From contig CAVZRE010000007.1 in NCBI GenBank assembly GCA_963777595.1, positions 1 through 64,000 on the forward strand: a stretch of DNA of 64,000 nucleotides. The letters run 5' to 3'. This document shows positions 9,754 to 18,535 of this stretch, piece by piece. This DNA comes from CAVVFX01 sp963777595. GTDB lineage: Bacteria; Acidobacteriota; Terriglobia; Bryobacterales; Bryobacteraceae. Numbering within the stretch: position 1 is the stretch's first letter; every line of letters starts with the position of its first letter. A program made the position numbers and the translations under genes. Below the pieces are notes generated by a model that did no database searches, was not told the origin of the DNA, and saw nothing but the letters and a program-made list of their open reading frames with translations.

Positions 9754-10274
9754 GTTCAACCAGACTGCAAAAGCCCGTGCTTGTTCTCAACGCAAGCTAC
9801 GAACCGATCAATATCTGCGCGGCACGTCGCGCGCTCATATTGGTTTTGAAGGGTGTCGCGTCCGCAGAAGAAGAAACGACGCTCAACATCCACTCCACCC
9901 GGCGCAGCGTACGGCTGCCGTCCGTAATCCGGCTGCTCGAGTATCGCCGGATTCCCCACCAGACCCGCGCCCTTTCCCGTAAGAACATCCTTATGCGGGA
10001 TCGGTACACCTGCCAGTATTGCCATAAGACGCTGCCCTCCGGTGAACTCACGTTGGACCACGTGATCCCGCGTTCGCGCGCCGGCGAATCGGCTTGGGAG
10101 AATTTAGTCGCGTGCTGTCACCATTGCAACAACCGGAAAGGCAATCGCACGCCCGAAGAAGCCGGTATGAAACTGGCGCGCGCGCCTCGTCCCTTCAGCC
10201 TCCACACCAGCCGCCACCTGATGCGCCTGCTAGGCAAAAGCGACGAACAATGGCGGAAGTACCTGTTCTATTAG
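9750..10274 (+). CDS. HNH endonuclease
   Basis: 174 residues. The central HNH domain has CQYCHKTLPSGELTLDHVIPRSRAGE, then WENLVACCHHCNNRKGNRTPEEAG, giving the two CxxC zinc pairs and the His-Asn-His nuclease core. The N-terminus (VLVLNASYEPINICAARRALILVLKG) is typical of the widespread stand-alone HNH proteins of unknown biological role. ATG 9750 was chosen because it overlaps the comF stop and GAGGA lies about ten bases upstream; a longer frame from 9621 would run inside comF. The stop sits five bases before the 70-bp tandem repeat array. Confidence 0.88.
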   Translation: MSSTRLQKPVLVLNASYEPINICAARRALILVLKGVASAEEETTLNIHSTRRSVRLPSVIRLLEYRRIPHQTRALSRKNILMRDRYTCQYCHKTLPSGELTLDHVIPRSRAGESAWENLVACCHHCNNRKGNRTPEEAGMKLARAPRPFSLHTSRHLMRLLGKSDEQWRKYLFY

Positions 10275-10278
10275 TCAT

Positions 10279-10628
10279 CAGTGATCAGTAATCAGCCCGG
10301 AGGAACACCCTCCTGACATCTGTCCACTGATGACTGACAACTACTTGTCAGTGATCAGTAATCAGTCCGCAGGAACACCCTCCTGACATCTCTCCACTGA
10401 CGACTGACAACTACTCGTCAGTGATCAGTAATCAGTCCGCAGGAACACCCTCCTGACATCTCTCCACTGACGACTGACAACTACTCGTCAGTGATCAGTA
10501 ATCAGTCCGCAGGAACACCCTCCTGACATCTCTCCACTGACGACTGACAACTACTCGTCAGTGATCAGTAATCAGTCCGCAGGAACACCCTCCTGACATC
10601 TGTCCACTGATGACTGACAACTACTTGT
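10279..10628. repeat. Five tandem copies of a 70-bp unit with hairpin potential
   Basis: Five exact-length 70-bp units start at 10279, 10349, 10419, 10489 and 10559, with no spacers. Copies 2-4 are identical. The outer copies 1 and 5 share variants (TGTCCACTGATGACTGACA in place of TCTCCACTGACGACTGACA). Across each junction ACTGATGACTGACA can pair with TGTCAGTGATCAGT around a six-base loop. A second small stem, CAGGA/TCCTG, lies inside each unit. The array follows the HNH gene directly and precedes the receiver gene by about 120 bp. Confidence 0.95.
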
Positions 10629-10748
10629 TAAAACTTGCAAAAACGTCCTCAGAACACCATTTATGGCACCTCACTTGTGCCGTCCGTCACCACTTCACAG
10701 CCCCTGCCCCTTGCCACGTGTAACGCAACCGCTCTAAGCTTGGAATCC

Positions 10749-11162
10749 ATGGAGAATTCAGCCCCCAAGAAAACCATCTTGGTTGTCGACGATGAACCCG
10801 AGATCCGCAAGCTGGTCAGCGCCATGCTGACCCCGCACGGATATCACATCATTCTGGCCGATACTGGCGAACAGGCCATTAAGGTCTTCCGCAAACAAGC
10901 CAAGGATATCGATCTCCTCTTAACGGATGTCGTCGCCCCAGGAATGGCGGGCCCAACTTTGGCGGATCAGCTTACTGAGCTAAAACCCGATCTTCGCGTC
11001 TTGTTCATGTCCGGCTACGACAACCGGCAGGTGGTTCAGAAGTACGTCGTTGAGAAGGGGTCGCTGCTTCTCTCTAAACCGTTTACACCGAAACAGTTGA
11101 AAGATAAAGTAGAGGAAGCGCTGCGACAGCGCAAAATGACGAATTCCATCGGTCACAGCTGA
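10749..11162 (+). CDS. Stand-alone response-regulator receiver protein
   Basis: 137 residues, essentially one receiver domain. Acidic pair VVDDEPEIRKL near residue 15, phospho-acceptor Asp in LLLTDVVAPGMAGP, Ser in VLFMSGYD and Lys in LLSKPFTP are all present. There is no DNA-binding or enzymatic output domain, so it probably acts through protein contacts or phosphorelay. The pattern resembles the CheY-like receivers often found after hybrid kinases, but no kinase is adjacent. ATG 10749 begins MENSAPKKTILVVDD; the 38 upstream residues available from 10635 start just after the repeat array and look non-coding. Confidence 0.88.
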   Translation: MENSAPKKTILVVDDEPEIRKLVSAMLTPHGYHIILADTGEQAIKVFRKQAKDIDLLLTDVVAPGMAGPTLADQLTELKPDLRVLFMSGYDNRQVVQKYVVEKGSLLLSKPFTPKQLKDKVEEALRQRKMTNSIGHS

Positions 11163-11237
11163 CCGGTTCCGGCGAATCTCGCACCTTCTGCCGGCCCTGC
11201 CCTTTACAATGGTACAAGGCGTGCGTCCGCCTCTCGA

Positions 11238-12407
11238 ATGGCCTTGCCCCGGCTTACCTTTTTCTTCTTCTTCATCACCCTGACCTCCTGCGGACCCAGT
11301 GCTCCTCGCGACCCCGTACTGGGAGAGGCCTTCGTCGGTCCGGCCAACGTGAATCTGCGTAAGCAACTCGGACCCTCTTCTTCGGTTGCAATTCTCCACT
11401 TCGGCGAAAAAGTCCAAATCATCGCGCTCAGACGCATTTTTGTAAAGGTGCGGACTCGCAATGGAGTAGAAGGTTGGGTGGACCAATCCGCGTTGCTCGG
11501 CCAAAACGATATGGATCAGATCAAGGCGCAATCCGCCGCCGCGCGGAATTATCCCTCCCAGGGAACTGCCATTACGGATGCGGTAATGAATGTTCATGCG
11601 CAGCCCAACCTGTCTTCGCCGAGCTACATCCAACTCAAGGCCGGAGATAAGTTCGACGTTCTGGAACACCGGCTGCTCGTCCCGCCTGCATCCTCTGCGC
11701 GGAAGAAGTTGATCACGCCGCCTCCCAAGGTTGCTAAAAAGCCGAAAAAGGAGCCGAAGATCAAGATCACACCCCCTCCGGCGCCTGCCCTGCCGCTCGA
11801 TTGGGTCGACCTTTCCAAGGAAGGCGAGGACGCCATCCCGCCCAAGTCTGACGACACGCCCGCGCCCACCCCTCAGGATTGGAGTATGGTCCGCACCGCC
11901 TCCGGCCAGAGCGGCTGGGTCCTGACGCGTCGCTTATATATGGCGATTCCCGACGAAGTGGCTCAATACGCCGAGGGGCACCGCATCACTTCTTATTTCC
12001 CGCTAGGCAAGATGCAAGATCAGGATCGCGTCAAGACCGTGTGGTTGTGGACCACCAGCGAGCCCGGCGTTCCCTGGGACTTCGAAAGCTTTCGCGTTTT
12101 CATCTGGAGCCTGCGACGGCATCGCTATGAAACAGCCTTGATCCAGCGCCATCTCGAGGGCTACTTTCCAACCATCGTCGACTCCTCCGCGGGAACCTTC
12201 GCCATCTGCATCCGCAAAGCCGATGGACTCCGTTATCGCCGCGAATACCGGCTGGTGGAAAATATCGTGAAATTCGTCGAAGAAAAGCCCTGCGAACCAG
12301 GAACCGCGTCGAACGGCGGCTCGTTACCTGCCGTTACTAAGACGCCAACCCCACACCAGGGTACGTTTGACAAACTGAAAGGCGAACTGAAGTCCATCAT
12401 CAAGTAG
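11238..12407 (+). CDS. Lipoprotein with two SH3-like domains
   Basis: 389 residues. The signal peptide ends in a lipobox (FFFFFITLTSC, Cys18), so it is probably lipid-anchored. Two bacterial SH3-like modules are visible: VNLRKQLGPSSSVAILHFGEKVQII..VKVRTRNGVEGWVDQSAL, and MNVHAQPNLSSPSYIQLKAGDKFDVL ending in ..TASGQSGWVLTRRLYM. A Lys/Pro-rich insert (about 150-190) interrupts the second module. The C-terminal 170 residues contain DRVKTVWLWTTSEPGVPWDFESFRVFIWS, which I do not recognise. SH3_3 domains usually bind cell-wall peptide or sit on envelope proteins, so an envelope role is likely. Transcription is in the direction of the pilus cluster but separated from it by repeats. Confidence 0.75.
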   Translation: MALPRLTFFFFFITLTSCGPSAPRDPVLGEAFVGPANVNLRKQLGPSSSVAILHFGEKVQIIALRRIFVKVRTRNGVEGWVDQSALLGQNDMDQIKAQSAAARNYPSQGTAITDAVMNVHAQPNLSSPSYIQLKAGDKFDVLEHRLLVPPASSARKKLITPPPKVAKKPKKEPKIKITPPPAPALPLDWVDLSKEGEDAIPPKSDDTPAPTPQDWSMVRTASGQSGWVLTRRLYMAIPDEVAQYAEGHRITSYFPLGKMQDQDRVKTVWLWTTSEPGVPWDFESFRVFIWSLRRHRYETALIQRHLEGYFPTIVDSSAGTFAICIRKADGLRYRREYRLVENIVKFVEEKPCEPGTASNGGSLPAVTKTPTPHQGTFDKLKGELKSIIK

Positions 12408-12574
12408 TTAGGCCCCTTCCCCGATTCCGTAAGCCACGCCGAAGACAACTTTCAAGACACGCGCGTGCCCCCCGTTCGATCACTTTATGAATTCGCTTGT
12501 GCACGGCAAAAACAGCCACTTGCATAAACTTCCGCCCCGATAGCTCCAAGCCCCTGATAAAAAAGGTCCTTCGG

Positions 12575-12783
12575 CCAAATCGGCTTCGTTCCGAAAATAA
12601 CGCGGCAAGCATCCGCGTTCGTCTGCGTTCATCGGCGGCCATTTTCATTCCCTGGGGTGACCGCGCTTTGGCGATCAGGGCTTTCGTTCCGCACAAACTG
12701 CACAAGGATGCATAAAGCCCTTTCATCTTCGAATTGGCTTCGATCCGCAAAACGCAGCGCAAACCCTACACGAAATCACGCTC
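12575..12783 (+). repeat. Dispersed intergenic element, copy 1
   Basis: Begins with CGGCTTCGTTCCGAAAATAA, continues with GCGTTCATCGGCGGCC and GGCTTTCGTTCCGC, then repeats a GAATTGGCTTCG core at 12731. The same blocks occur in the same order at 13831-14010 and, inverted, at 30071-30221. Copies 1 and 2 also share the following tract CTACACGAAATC. No protein is encoded. Confidence 0.8.
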
Positions 12784-12880
12784 CACGGCGAAGACGCGGT
12801 GCTCGGCGTGCTCGACCAGGAGTCTATGAGCGAGAAGTTGGCCAACTCTCGCCCGACGTCGGCAGCTTCTCGCCCAATGG
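12770..12880 (+). pseudogene. Decayed internal fragment of a pilB-like ATPase gene
   Basis: Bases 12783-12840 translate as HGEDAVLGVLDQESMSEKLAN, nearly the same as HGEDAVLRVLDKESMSEKFAK encoded in the adjacent pilB at 14789-14851. Similarity continues at DNA level to about 12875 with small deletions. Nothing of the rest of the gene is present. Because the flanking dispersed element is also duplicated next to the real pilB, this looks like a decayed local duplication. Confidence 0.7.
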
Positions 12881-12950
12881 CCGCCGGCGCTGCAGCCTGA
12901 TCAAGGCGCAAAGCGTGGCAACGCGCTACGATGAAACGGAAGGCAACGAA

Positions 12951-13217
12951 TTGGCAAGCCTGGATTGGTCACGATGTCCCGCCGTGGAAAGCGTGCCGGA
13001 CAGACGTAGCGGCGCATGGGTGTTTCGTAATACTCGCATGCCTGTCGCAACGGTTTTCGAAAACCTTGAAGTAGGCTCGACCATCGAGGAAATCATCGAG
13101 CAGTACGACGTCACGCGGGAGCAGATCCGAGCGGTGCTCGAATTTGCCGCGCGGAGCCTCGACGCGCCGCCCGTTCCTGCCGGCATCCCCGGTGCGGCTG
13201 ATGCGCATTCTGTTTGA
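12951..13217 (+). CDS. DUF433 antitoxin-like protein
   Basis: About 88 residues. The DUF433 core is visible: a short N-terminal strand (LDWSRCPAVESVPDRRSG), then FRNTRMPVATVFENLEVGSTIEEIIEQYDVTREQIRAVLEFAAR, the winged-helix-like part. DUF433 proteins are usually the first gene of a pair with a DUF5615 PIN-like protein. TTG 12951 was chosen because GGAAGG (12938-12943) sits seven bases upstream and the resulting start matches the second DUF433 protein at 33295 (MDWSGCDLVE). Longer frames upstream run through the pilB fragment and are not credible. The partner gene starts inside this one and is truncated. Confidence 0.75.
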   Translation: MASLDWSRCPAVESVPDRRSGAWVFRNTRMPVATVFENLEVGSTIEEIIEQYDVTREQIRAVLEFAARSLDAPPVPAGIPGAADAHSV

Positions 13218-13230
13218 TCAAGGCAAGTAG
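13201..13230 (+). pseudogene. Truncated start of a DUF5615-type PIN-like partner
   Basis: ATG 13201 overlaps the end of the DUF433 gene and encodes MRILFDQG, the typical first strand of DUF5615 proteins with its catalytic-type Asp. After one more codon comes TAG at 13228-13230. The remaining roughly 100 residues expected for the family are missing, so the putative toxin cannot be made. Confidence 0.6.
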
Positions 13231-14057
13231 TGGATGAGTTCAGGAGTTGTAGGCATTCCGCCCCTTAGCTGGTTCGTCAGTTACGCCTCCAATCAGGCCC
13301 CGTTTTTGCACCAACGGCTCGTTGTTCCTGTTCGGGTGAAAGCAGCTCAGCCTGGATCATAAGATCGACCCTACCGCGTCCCGCGCGGATAGTGTCCGGC
13401 GATCGGAAACCGAACCCCCTCCCACTTAATATGTCCCGACCGGCTGCAGCAAGCACCAGTTCATACTTTGGACGTTTTTTCACCCATTCAACCCAGCCAC
13501 ATAGAAGTCGAACACTCAAAAAACCCGAACCTCGCGTGCCAAGCTCAAGATAGAAAGGCCCTCGAACGCGTCCAAGCCATGCTCACACGCGCGATCGCTA
13601 AAATTACAGGAGCGAATTCATCTGTCGACAATCCGAAACGCCTATCCACGCTACCGTCTCGCCGGACACGGGCGAAGGACGTGCAGCTCTCGCCAACCCA
13701 GACAAATAATTACACTTATCGAAAATTGGCTTCGAACCGCCAAAACTCCAACCATTGTGCACGAATCGACACACATGCACAAAGAACCGCCCAAGGAGTT
13801 CGTTTTTTCCGCCCCACCCACTCCCTCCGCAAATTGGCTTCGTTCCGAAAATAACGCGGCAAGCAGCACAACAAAAGCCCCCAAGTCCTTCCACAGCCGA
13901 GCCATTATCCGCGTTCATCTACGTTCATCGGCGGCCATTTTCATTCCCCGGAGTGACCGCGCTTCGGCGATCAAGGCTTTCGTTCCGCAAAACCTACACG
14001 AAATCCGGCTGCGCAACGTCATGTTTATATGAGGACAGGACGGGTCCCGCTCACCCC
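13231..14057. other. Long gene-free stretch upstream of pilB
   Basis: About 830 bp without a credible gene. Open frames here are short, lack family motifs, and pass through the repeat sequence. It contains a diverged GGCTTCG core at about 13726 (AAATTGGCTTCGAACCGCCA) and the second copy of the dispersed element. I see no clear promoter for pilB. Confidence 0.7.
13831..14010 (+). repeat. Dispersed intergenic element, copy 2
   Basis: Starts AAATTGGCTTCGTTCCGAAA, has an extra 40-base insert relative to copy 1, then CGTTCATCGGCGGCCATTTT, GACCGCGCTTCGGCGATCAA and GGCTTTCGTTCCGCAAAACC. It ends about 50 bases before the pilB ATG and so occupies its leader region. Confidence 0.8.
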
Positions 14058-15675
<1,618 letters not shown>

Positions 15676-15679
<4 letters not shown>

Positions 15680-16577
15680 CAATGCCCGATTCCGCCATTC
15701 TTCAAAAACTCGCGGGAATCTTTCAGGATCCGCCGCCGGACCTTGCTTTCGAAATCGGTCCGTCGACGGTTGCGATGGCGCGTATCCTGGGCGGCGCCCA
15801 ATCCCTTGTCGAGGAGCTTCCCCCAACGCCATTTCGCCTTCGCCGCTCCGGGACAACGTGATCGAGCCCGACGCCTTGCTGCAAGCCATTAAGAATCTCC
15901 TGGGTACGCTCAGCCCCAGCCGGAGGCAGCGGCGGGCCGCTCTGATCCTGCCCGACCACAGCGCTCGCGTATCGGTCCTCGACTTCGATCGCTTCCCCGA
16001 TAAGCCCGAAGATCAGCTCCCGCTCCTGCAGTTCCGTTTGAAGAAGACTCTGCCTTACGACATTGATTCGGCGGCGATCAGCTACTTCACTCAACCCATA
16101 ACCAAGGCCGGAAAGCGCGAAGTGGTTGCAGTGGCGACGCCGCTCGAGGTCATCGCGCGCTACGAGGCTCCGTTCCGCGCGGCCAACGTCCATGCCGGAA
16201 TTGTGACCATCTCGCACCTCGCCATGCTCGACCTGGTGACCCCTGCCGGCGTAGCGATCGTCGCCAAGCTTAGCGGAGGCATTCTCACCGTGATGGCCAT
16301 CGACCATGGGACTCTGCGGCTGGTCCGGTCACTCGAACTAACCGAACTGACTCTGTCCGAGATTGCCGCCGACCTCTATCCGACCTTCGCCTATTCCGAG
16401 GACAGCTTCGGTTCCCGTCCCGAAGTCCTGCTGTTGTGCGGGTTCGGTGCCCTCGCAGCAGAGGCCAGCCAACGCTTTGAAGAGGAACTCTCCGTCAAAG
16501 TGGACTGCCTCCCTTTCCGCAATGCCGGACTCGCCGGCTACCTCCATTCGCGAAAACTGAAAGGGGTAGCCGCATGA
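15676..16577 (+). CDS. pilM: PilM-like actin-fold pilus assembly protein (one frameshift as read)
   Basis: About 301 residues when joined. The first 45 codons give DLAFEIGPSTVAMARIL. The frame then breaks at a five-C run (15820-15824). Adding one C restores ..ELPPNAISPSPLRDNVIEPDALLQAI, and the total length is exactly one base short of a whole codon number. The rest contains AALILPDHSARVSVLDFDRFP and RFRLKKTLPYDIDSAAISYF, as in PilM homologues of Acidobacteriota. PilM is the cytoplasmic, FtsA-like member of the PilMNO alignment complex. The start overlaps the pilB stop by four bases and the end overlaps pilN by four, so the operon is tightly coupled. Confidence 0.75.
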
Positions 16578-17140
16578 GAATCCCCATCAACATTGCGAGC
16601 CAGCCCTTTCGCCGCGATCGCGCGCTGATCATCGGCTCGAGCGTGCTCGCCGTGATCCTGATCGGCACTTTGGTCATGCTCATCTCGCTGGCCCGCATCG
16701 ACCGCAAGAACAAGCTCGAAAGCGCCAGGCAGCTGGCCGTCGCGCAAAAACAACTGGCGTTAGTGATGAAGGACCAGGCTGCGGTCGACCGTCAGTTGCG
16801 CGAACCGCAGAATGCCGCAATCCTCGAGCGAAGCGTTCTGCTCAACGATATGTTGCGCCGCAAAGGCATCAGCTGGACGCGTATCTTCTCCGACCTCGAA
16901 AAGACCGTTCCCTACAATGTCCGCATCATCCAGATCCGCCCGCAGGTAGATGCCGCCAACAAGATCTTCCTACAAATGGTGGTCGGCGCAGACAACACTT
17001 CGCAGCTCGACGCTTTCATTGAAAAACTGGAGGGGTCGGACGTCTTCGGTGCGACGACCGTCTACAACACCGTTCCACCATCCCAGACCGATCCTCTATT
17101 TCGTTACACCGTGAGTGTGAGATATGCCCAGAAACTGTAA
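16574..17140 (+). CDS. pilN: PilN-like inner-membrane pilus assembly protein
   Basis: 188 residues. A short cytoplasmic N-terminus with INIASQPFRRDRA, the PilN segment that contacts PilM, is followed by one membrane helix (ALIIGSSVLAVILIGTLVMLISLA), a coiled coil (RKNKLESARQLAVAQKQLAL) and a periplasmic ferredoxin-like domain (ISWTRIFSDLEKTVPYNVRIIQI). It would join PilO in the PilMNOP platform. ATG overlaps the pilM stop. A REP-like palindrome begins at its stop codon. Confidence 0.8.
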   Translation: MRIPINIASQPFRRDRALIIGSSVLAVILIGTLVMLISLARIDRKNKLESARQLAVAQKQLALVMKDQAAVDRQLREPQNAAILERSVLLNDMLRRKGISWTRIFSDLEKTVPYNVRIIQIRPQVDAANKIFLQMVVGADNTSQLDAFIEKLEGSDVFGATTVYNTVPPSQTDPLFRYTVSVRYAQKL

Positions 17141-17160
17141 GACAGGCTTCCGTCTGTGCC
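17136..17160 (+). repeat. REP-like palindrome between pilN and pilO (degenerate)
   Basis: GACAGGCTTCCGTCTGTGCC follows the pilN stop at once. It resembles the REP consensus seen at 25445 (GACAGGCT-loop-AGCCTGTC), with mismatches in the right arm. It occupies half of the 48-bp gap in an otherwise tightly packed operon. Confidence 0.55.
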
Positions 17161-17188
17161 TTGACGGCTGCCCGCGCGAGGTCGCCCT

Positions 17189-17818
17189 ATGCCAAAGCTG
17201 AAGCTGCCGCTAACCTCTAAGCTGAGTCGTCCGAACTTTCGCGCGCCCCTACTCCTTTCCGCACTCAAGGATACGCGAGTCCTCGTTCGCCTGGCCCTTG
17301 GCATTCTGCTCGCCGCAAACGTAATCGCCGCCGGTTTCGCCTTCCACCTCTTCGACGATTCCCCCGAGAAGCTTGCAACGGATGTGCAGCGTACGCGCCA
17401 GCAGGTTCTGGCGGCGATCGTCAGACTCAATCGGACGCGACAGCTGTCCGGCAAAGTCGACCTGGGCCGTGAGGAAGGCAACAAGTTCATCTCCACCTAC
17501 ATGACCAGCCGCCGGGAGACTTACTCGACCATCCTCGGCGAACTCCACGCCACGGCCGCGCAGACCGGAATGAAGCCCAAGGATTCGCTCATCGGCCCTC
17601 CCGACGCAATTCAGGGTACCGATTCTCTGGACATGATGACCATCACGGCCAGTTTTGAAGGCTCGTACCAGAACCTGGTCAAGTTCATCAACCTTCTCGA
17701 TAAGTCGAAGCGTTTCGTCATCATCGAAAGCCTGACGGCCAGTCCCCAGCAGAACGGCGCCTTGTTGCAGGTCACGCTGAAGTTGAACACCTTTGTGAAG
17801 GACGATCCGAGCGTATGA
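17189..17818 (+). CDS. pilO: PilO-like inner-membrane pilus assembly protein
   Basis: 209 residues. One membrane helix (VRLALGILLAANVIAAGFAFHLF) follows a basic cytoplasmic start. A helical stretch then leads to the periplasmic domain with TYSTILGELHATAAQTGMKPKDSL and GSYQNLVKFINLLDKSKRFVIIESL, the PilO core. PilO pairs with PilN to align the pilus machine across the periplasm. The stop overlaps the start of the next gene by four bases. Confidence 0.78.
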   Translation: MPKLKLPLTSKLSRPNFRAPLLLSALKDTRVLVRLALGILLAANVIAAGFAFHLFDDSPEKLATDVQRTRQQVLAAIVRLNRTRQLSGKVDLGREEGNKFISTYMTSRRETYSTILGELHATAAQTGMKPKDSLIGPPDAIQGTDSLDMMTITASFEGSYQNLVKFINLLDKSKRFVIIESLTASPQQNGALLQVTLKLNTFVKDDPSV

Positions 17819-18535
17819 AGTTAGGAGCCGAACCTAAGAAAGTCGGGATCTTCGTGGCCCTGCTCGCCGTCGCGGGCATCGTTTACTGGATGAACTCTTC
17901 TCCCTCCACGCCGTCGACGGCAACAGCGCGGCCTTTAGCGGATGTTGTCCCTGCGGCAGGAGTCGCGGCCCCGGTTGCCGCCGAAGGTACGGGTGCGGTC
18001 GTGAAGAAGCGGGTCGCCACGGGCCGCGCCAGTATCACCGAAAATATCTACAAGCTCCCCCAGTCCGTCGATCCCTCCAAAGTTGATCCGACACTTCGCC
18101 TGGACCTGCTGGCCAAAGTGCAGGCGGTCGAGCCGGAGGGCGGTTCCCGCAATCTGTTCCAGTTCTCTACCGAACCTGTTCCCCAACCGGCCGCGATCAA
18201 GGGCCCCATTCCGAACGTTCCGAACCTTCACCCGAACGCTCCCCAACCCTTGCCTCCCAATATGGCATCGGTACAAAGACCCGCGCCGCCAGCCGGGTCC
18301 GCCGCCGGCGCCTCCCATCAATCTCAAATACTACGGTTACAGCACCAAGCGTTCGGATGGCGAGAAGAAGGCCTTCTTTCTCGACGGTGAGGACATCATC
18401 GTGGCAGCCGAAGGAGAGATTATCAAGAAGCAATACAAGATCGTTCGCATTGGTGTCAACTCCGTCCAGATGGAAGACACTACTTCCAAGACCACTCAAA
18501 CTTTGCCGATCCAGCCGGACGTGGCTCCAGTATGA
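17815..18535 (+). CDS. pilP: PilP-like pilus assembly protein (one frameshift as read)
   Basis: About 240 residues when joined. A short N-terminal membrane segment (VGIFVALLAVAGIVYWMNSS) and a Pro/Ala-rich linker precede SRNLFQFSTEP. The frame breaks in a GC-rich tract near 18270-18300. In the next frame the protein continues as PPAPPINLKYYGYSTKRSDGEKKAFFLDGEDIIVAAEGEII..YKIVRIGVNSVQMED. This beta-rich tail resembles the HR domain of PilP/GspC, which contacts the secretin. Total length is one base too many for a whole codon number, so a single inserted base explains it. Its place after pilO fits PilP. Confidence 0.68.

Noticed and set aside
10279..10628. CRISPR array
   Set aside because: The 70-bp units are contiguous with no variable spacers, and no cas genes are nearby.
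13468..13854. Possible gene in the gap before pilB
   Set aside because: No ribosome site or family motif, and the frame runs through the dispersed repeat.
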